This document shows positions 61,338 through 64,000 of a DNA stretch of 64,000 nucleotides, piece by piece. The DNA comes from Turritopsis dohrnii (Eukaryota > Cnidaria > Hydrozoa > Anthoathecata > Oceaniidae), in NCBI GenBank assembly GCA_027922465.2, contig BQMF02000058.1, positions 1,054,001-1,118,000 on the forward strand, written 5' to 3'. Made by a program: the position numbers and the translations under genes. Under the pieces are notes generated by a model that did no database searches, had not been told where the DNA came from, and saw nothing but the letters and a program-made list of their open reading frames with translations. Every line of letters begins with the position of its first letter. Positions within the stretch are counted from its first letter, which is position 1.

Positions 61338-61659
61338 GAATTACCTTATCAGGAAAAAAAAAGTCGGTAAAAATTTAGTTGGGGAAAATTTTAGTCACCT
61401 AAGGAAATTTTAGTCACTTTTCCCCGACCAATTTTTGAAATTAGTCACTTTTCCCTGACTAATTATTTTCAATATAAGAAGAAAATAATCAAAATATTAC
61501 AAAAACGTCTGAGTTATTGTATACCTTATTGGGGATAAAAAGTCGGGGAAAATTTTTGGTCGGGTGCAGAAAAGTCGGGGGAAAATTTGGTCGAGGGAAA
61601 ATTTTAGTCACCCACCAAAAAAATTTTTCCCCGACTTTTTTTCCCCGATAAAGTAATTC
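61338..61659. mobile_element. 322-bp MITE with compound inverted repeats
   Basis: The left end GAATTACCTTATCAGG and the right end CCCCGATAAAGTAATTC are inverted, and AAAAAGTCGG-type blocks follow in both arms. The AAAATTTTAGTCAC / TTTTCCCC phrase recurs at least four times and a second TATACCTTATTGGGG start occurs internally at about 61,520, as if two related copies were fused. Confidence 0.7.
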
Positions 61660-61951
61660 TGATCTCCATAGCAACAAGTCAGGGAATCAATGAGTAAGTA
61701 TCAATTTGTGATAGTAGTTACTGATCGTGGGTTAACTGGTTTAATAACATGATTACATTCATTTCTCAGATAACTTTAACTCACTGCACAGCTCTGTTTC
61801 AATAGGACAAAACGAAGGTTGTGTGATTTTTTTTACAGAGATTATACATCCTGCTGTTATATGGCTTTCGCGTAAATGAATGATTATAAAGACATATTGG
61901 AAACATCCGCATTTCAAAATACACAGATTATCAACTGCTATATACTACAAA

Positions 61952-61958
61952 TATAAAA
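61952..61958 (+). promoter_or_regulatory. Candidate TATA box of the first SDR gene
   Basis: TATAAAA 74 bp upstream of the ATG at 62,032 in an AT-rich stretch, so chance occurrence is possible. Confidence 0.35.
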
Positions 61959-62031
61959 AATTAATCCCAACGTTTCAACAAGCAAGCTGGTGCATTTTCT
62001 GAAAACATTTTTTCTTCGACAAAACGTCAAT

Positions 62032-62922
62032 ATGTCAGCTGGGAATTCTAATCGAAAAACTTCGAGTGGTGCAGTAAACTGGGCTTTGCTTCGCAAAAAG
62101 TCGTCAGAAAAGACTGTGAGATTAATGCGTGGCAAGTTCCTCTGTATTGTAACAGGTGCAGGTAACGGATTAGGGCGAGCAATAGCTAACACTGTATTTC
62201 AAGACCAGGGTATTTTCCCCACAGCTATGGCCGGTTCAAAAGTGATCCTCATTGACAAGGACGAGGAAGGCTTACGGGAAACATCCGGTAAAAAGATGAG
62301 ACAGTTCTTAAAGCATCGGAAAATCGAAGTTGAACTTGTCACCGCCGACTTGAGTGATATCGATGAAACCGCCAACGTAGTGCAAGGAATTACTTCCAAG
62401 TATGATAAAGATTTCGAACACTTCATATTCGTCAATCACGCATCGTCTCTGGCCGATACAAGTAAACGTCTGGTGGATTACGATCATGCGCATGACATCC
62501 ACAACTTCTGGTGTTTGAACCTCACAAGCAGAATATACATTACTACGATGTTGTGCAAAGCCTTTTCAGCGTCCAAACGCACCGTGGTTATTACAAATCA
62601 TGTTGATCTCATTCAGAACGCACCGTATACTGGTTTGAACAGCGTAGCTTCACACGGCCTTGCATCGTTCGGAGAGACATTCGCGAAAGAGAATCCGACG
62701 GCAAGAGTCATGTATTTTATCCCAAACCGAATACTGTCTGGCAAAACGAAAGTGTTAATGGAACATTGTGGAAACGAAGAGTTACGTGACATGATATCAC
62801 GTGATCAGTCCGAGGGAAACAAGATGAACACGTGTACTGAAGGAGTGCGTGTTCTGATAAAAGCTATCGAAGATGAAGATGTTACGAAAGGCAAACTCAC
62901 CCACGTGTATGGCAAAAAATAA
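62032..62922 (+). CDS. Sepiapterin-reductase-like SDR, catalytic triad lost
   Basis: A single exon of 296 aa. After a 35-residue basic N-terminal extension comes the Rossmann nucleotide-binding loop TGAGNGLG (41-48). NFWCLNLTS (158-166) and a C-terminal TCTEGVRVLI block match sepiapterin reductase, the NADPH enzyme that finishes tetrahydrobiopterin synthesis. The NNAG motif reads VNHAS (134-138). The catalytic Ser region (NISS) reads ITNH (187-190), and the YxxxK motif (YCAGK in human SPR) reads SVASH (204-208), so Ser, Tyr and Lys are all replaced. An insertion with KKMRQFLKHRKIEVE after strand 2 is shared with the next gene. The ORF is intact, so I read it as a pseudoenzyme or a re-purposed dinucleotide binder. 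The ATG at 62,032 is the first Met in frame. Confidence 0.88.
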   Translation: MSAGNSNRKTSSGAVNWALLRKKSSEKTVRLMRGKFLCIVTGAGNGLGRAIANTVFQDQGIFPTAMAGSKVILIDKDEEGLRETSGKKMRQFLKHRKIEVELVTADLSDIDETANVVQGITSKYDKDFEHFIFVNHASSLADTSKRLVDYDHAHDIHNFWCLNLTSRIYITTMLCKAFSASKRTVVITNHVDLIQNAPYTGLNSVASHGLASFGETFAKENPTARVMYFIPNRILSGKTKVLMEHCGNEELRDMISRDQSEGNKMNTCTEGVRVLIKAIEDEDVTKGKLTHVYGKK

Positions 62923-63536
62923 TATCCTTATGGACGCATCATTATCGATAGGAATCTTGTACGAGATAAACAATATTCGAACATTAGCTCTATCTATCAA
63001 CACATGTATTATTGTACGTCCTGATTAGAGTCGTTACCATTAGTTACCATAAAATGCGTCTGTAGAATTCCTATATCCCAAAGCAATCTCATTAACCAAG
63101 ATAGAGGTAACTAAGTACCTCCGTAGCAACAATCTTCGGTGTCTTGTAGTAGTTTTCGGTTATAAACACATCATGTTTAAGTTCTGCTAGTGTCTATATT
63201 TAACGAGTTGGCCTTTTTACAAATATCGGACATAAATATTCTCTTTTATGACATTAGGTTTGAAAAGCAACGTCTAAATAACCTCCTTAGATTAAATAAG
63301 TTTTATTCTGAAGTTACAATCGGCGCTCCATCGAACTACTAAAGAATTTGAAAGCAGAAACCAATCATCTTTTTTTAAACAAACATGATGTACCTTTTAA
63401 ATGGTAATTAAATTTTGATAAGAAAAACTCATTATTCTATTATAGAATAGTTTTATTTGAAAAAACTGGTTAATGACAAGTAGGCTAGTATATCTGAAGT
63501 CTGTTTACAATAAACTCGACTGAAAACAACATCGAC
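62923..63536. other. Spacer between the two SDR genes
   Basis: AT-rich DNA without an ORF or repeat of note. It holds the 3' UTR of the first SDR and the promoter of the second. A small hairpin ATTCTATTATAGAAT at about 63,434 is visible. Confidence 0.45.
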
Positions 63537-64000
63537 ATGGCTGAAGGAATGGTATCACGGAGACGTCATTCTGAACCAGCCATACAATGGAAAAAACTCA
63601 GGCAAAGGGTCTTTGAAGTAAAGGTTCGTCCTATGCGAGGTAAATATCTGTGTTTGGTGACAGGTGCGGGAAATGGTTTGGGAAGAGCGCTAAGTTGCTT
63701 GGCATTCCAAGACCAAGGTATATTCCCAACAGCAATGTCTGGTTCTAAAGTTGTTTTAATCGATGTCAACGATGAAGATTTAAAAGAAACCTCCGGTAAG
63801 AAAATGCGACAGTTTTTAAAACACCGTAAGATCGACGTTGAGCTTATTACATGCGATTTCAGCAACTTGCAACAAACTAAGATCATGATGGACAGAATTG
63901 AAGCAAGTCATGAAAAGGACTTTGAGCATGTCATTTTAATCAATCACGCAGCCACTATAGGTGATGTCTCAAAGCAGCTATCGGAAATAGATAATGTGGA
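63537..64000 (+). CDS. Second sepiapterin-reductase-like SDR, truncated by window end
   Basis: Starts at ATG 63,537 and stays open to the window end (154 codons). It is a tandem paralogue of the preceding gene: it shares TGAGNGLGRAL, FQDQGIFPTAMSGSKVVLID, ETSGKKMRQFLKHRKIDVE and DFEHVILINHAA, with a different N-terminal tail (MAEGMVSRRRHSEPA). The NADP-binding loop is intact. INHAA again replaces the usual NNAG. GDVSKQL keeps the SPR-specific block. The catalytic region lies beyond the window, so activity cannot be judged. Confidence 0.85.
   Translation, partial: MAEGMVSRRRHSEPAIQWKKLRQRVFEVKVRPMRGKYLCLVTGAGNGLGRALSCLAFQDQGIFPTAMSGSKVVLIDVNDEDLKETSGKKMRQFLKHRKIDVELITCDFSNLQQTKIMMDRIEASHEKDFEHVILINHAATIGDVSKQLSEIDNV

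Larger units (their letters stand above)
60924..62031. other. Spacer between SPATA4-like and SDR genes
   Basis: Contains a MITE (61,338-61,659) and the promoter of the first SDR gene. TATAAAA at 61,952-61,958, 74 bp before the ATG, is a candidate TATA box. I looked here for the missing CH-domain exon of the SPATA4-like gene and did not see it. Confidence 0.45.

Noticed and set aside
62199..62502. Minus-strand ORFs inside the first SDR gene
   Set aside because: Shadows of the conserved plus-strand SDR frame.

Overview
The window is AT-rich animal DNA with many introns and a heavy load of transposons. Several things point to a cnidarian, most likely a hydrozoan such as Hydractinia. They are the short exons with compact GT-AG introns, a full set of metazoan genes (RPL9, TIMP, calnexin, PCF11, a SPATA4-like gene, sepiapterin-reductase-like SDRs), and retroelement and DNA-transposon families I associate with cnidarian genomes. 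The species is an inference; nothing in the window proves it.

Layout. Positions 1-8,100 hold no host gene. They are layered mobile elements: a dispersed ~1.3 kb repeat carrying a minisatellite, a dead reverse-transcriptase fragment split by a TTAA-flanked MITE, nested inverted-repeat elements, a tRNA-derived SINE inside an old element copy, and two ~0.7 kb TIR elements. Positions 8,101-11,069 (+) are a seven-exon gene resembling the microtubule-binding protein MDM1. A frameshifted retroelement lies antisense at 11,532-14,252. RPL9 (uL6) follows at 15,278-19,030 (+), with two MITEs in its long third intron. A TIR element at 20,847-22,494 encloses a Penelope-like RT relic. A two-exon TIMP gene sits at 23,284-24,075 (-).

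Positions 28,944-47,247 (-) are calnexin, read here as 17 coding exons encoding about 573 aa. Its ~10.3 kb first intron holds a whole pogo-type transposon (36,904-41,320), a hAT-like MITE, and a TIR element swollen to 4.5 kb by two tandem copies of the repeat found at the window start. Another intron holds a 1.55 kb TTAA-flanked element. PCF11 starts divergently at 48,918 and runs to 55,435 (+, 14 exons, about 1,531 aa). It has an N-terminal CID, an in-frame 24-bp minisatellite encoding RDGPPPHM repeats, and two C-terminal zinc fingers.

Downstream is an apparently intact Kolobok/Mutator-like transposon (56,389-59,128) with perfect TIRs, TTAA duplications and one uninterrupted ORF. It ends only ~120 bp from the 3' end of a SPATA4-like gene (-). 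The window closes with two tandem, intronless sepiapterin-reductase-like SDR genes. The complete one keeps the NADP-binding loop but has lost the catalytic Ser, Tyr and Lys.

There is no operon-like or defence-system logic; host genes are independent. The points most worth following are the pseudoenzyme-like SDR pair, the probably active Kolobok copy, the lineage-specific PCF11 repeat, and the nested composite elements in calnexin intron 1. All exon boundaries were read by eye from splice consensus and reading-frame continuity.
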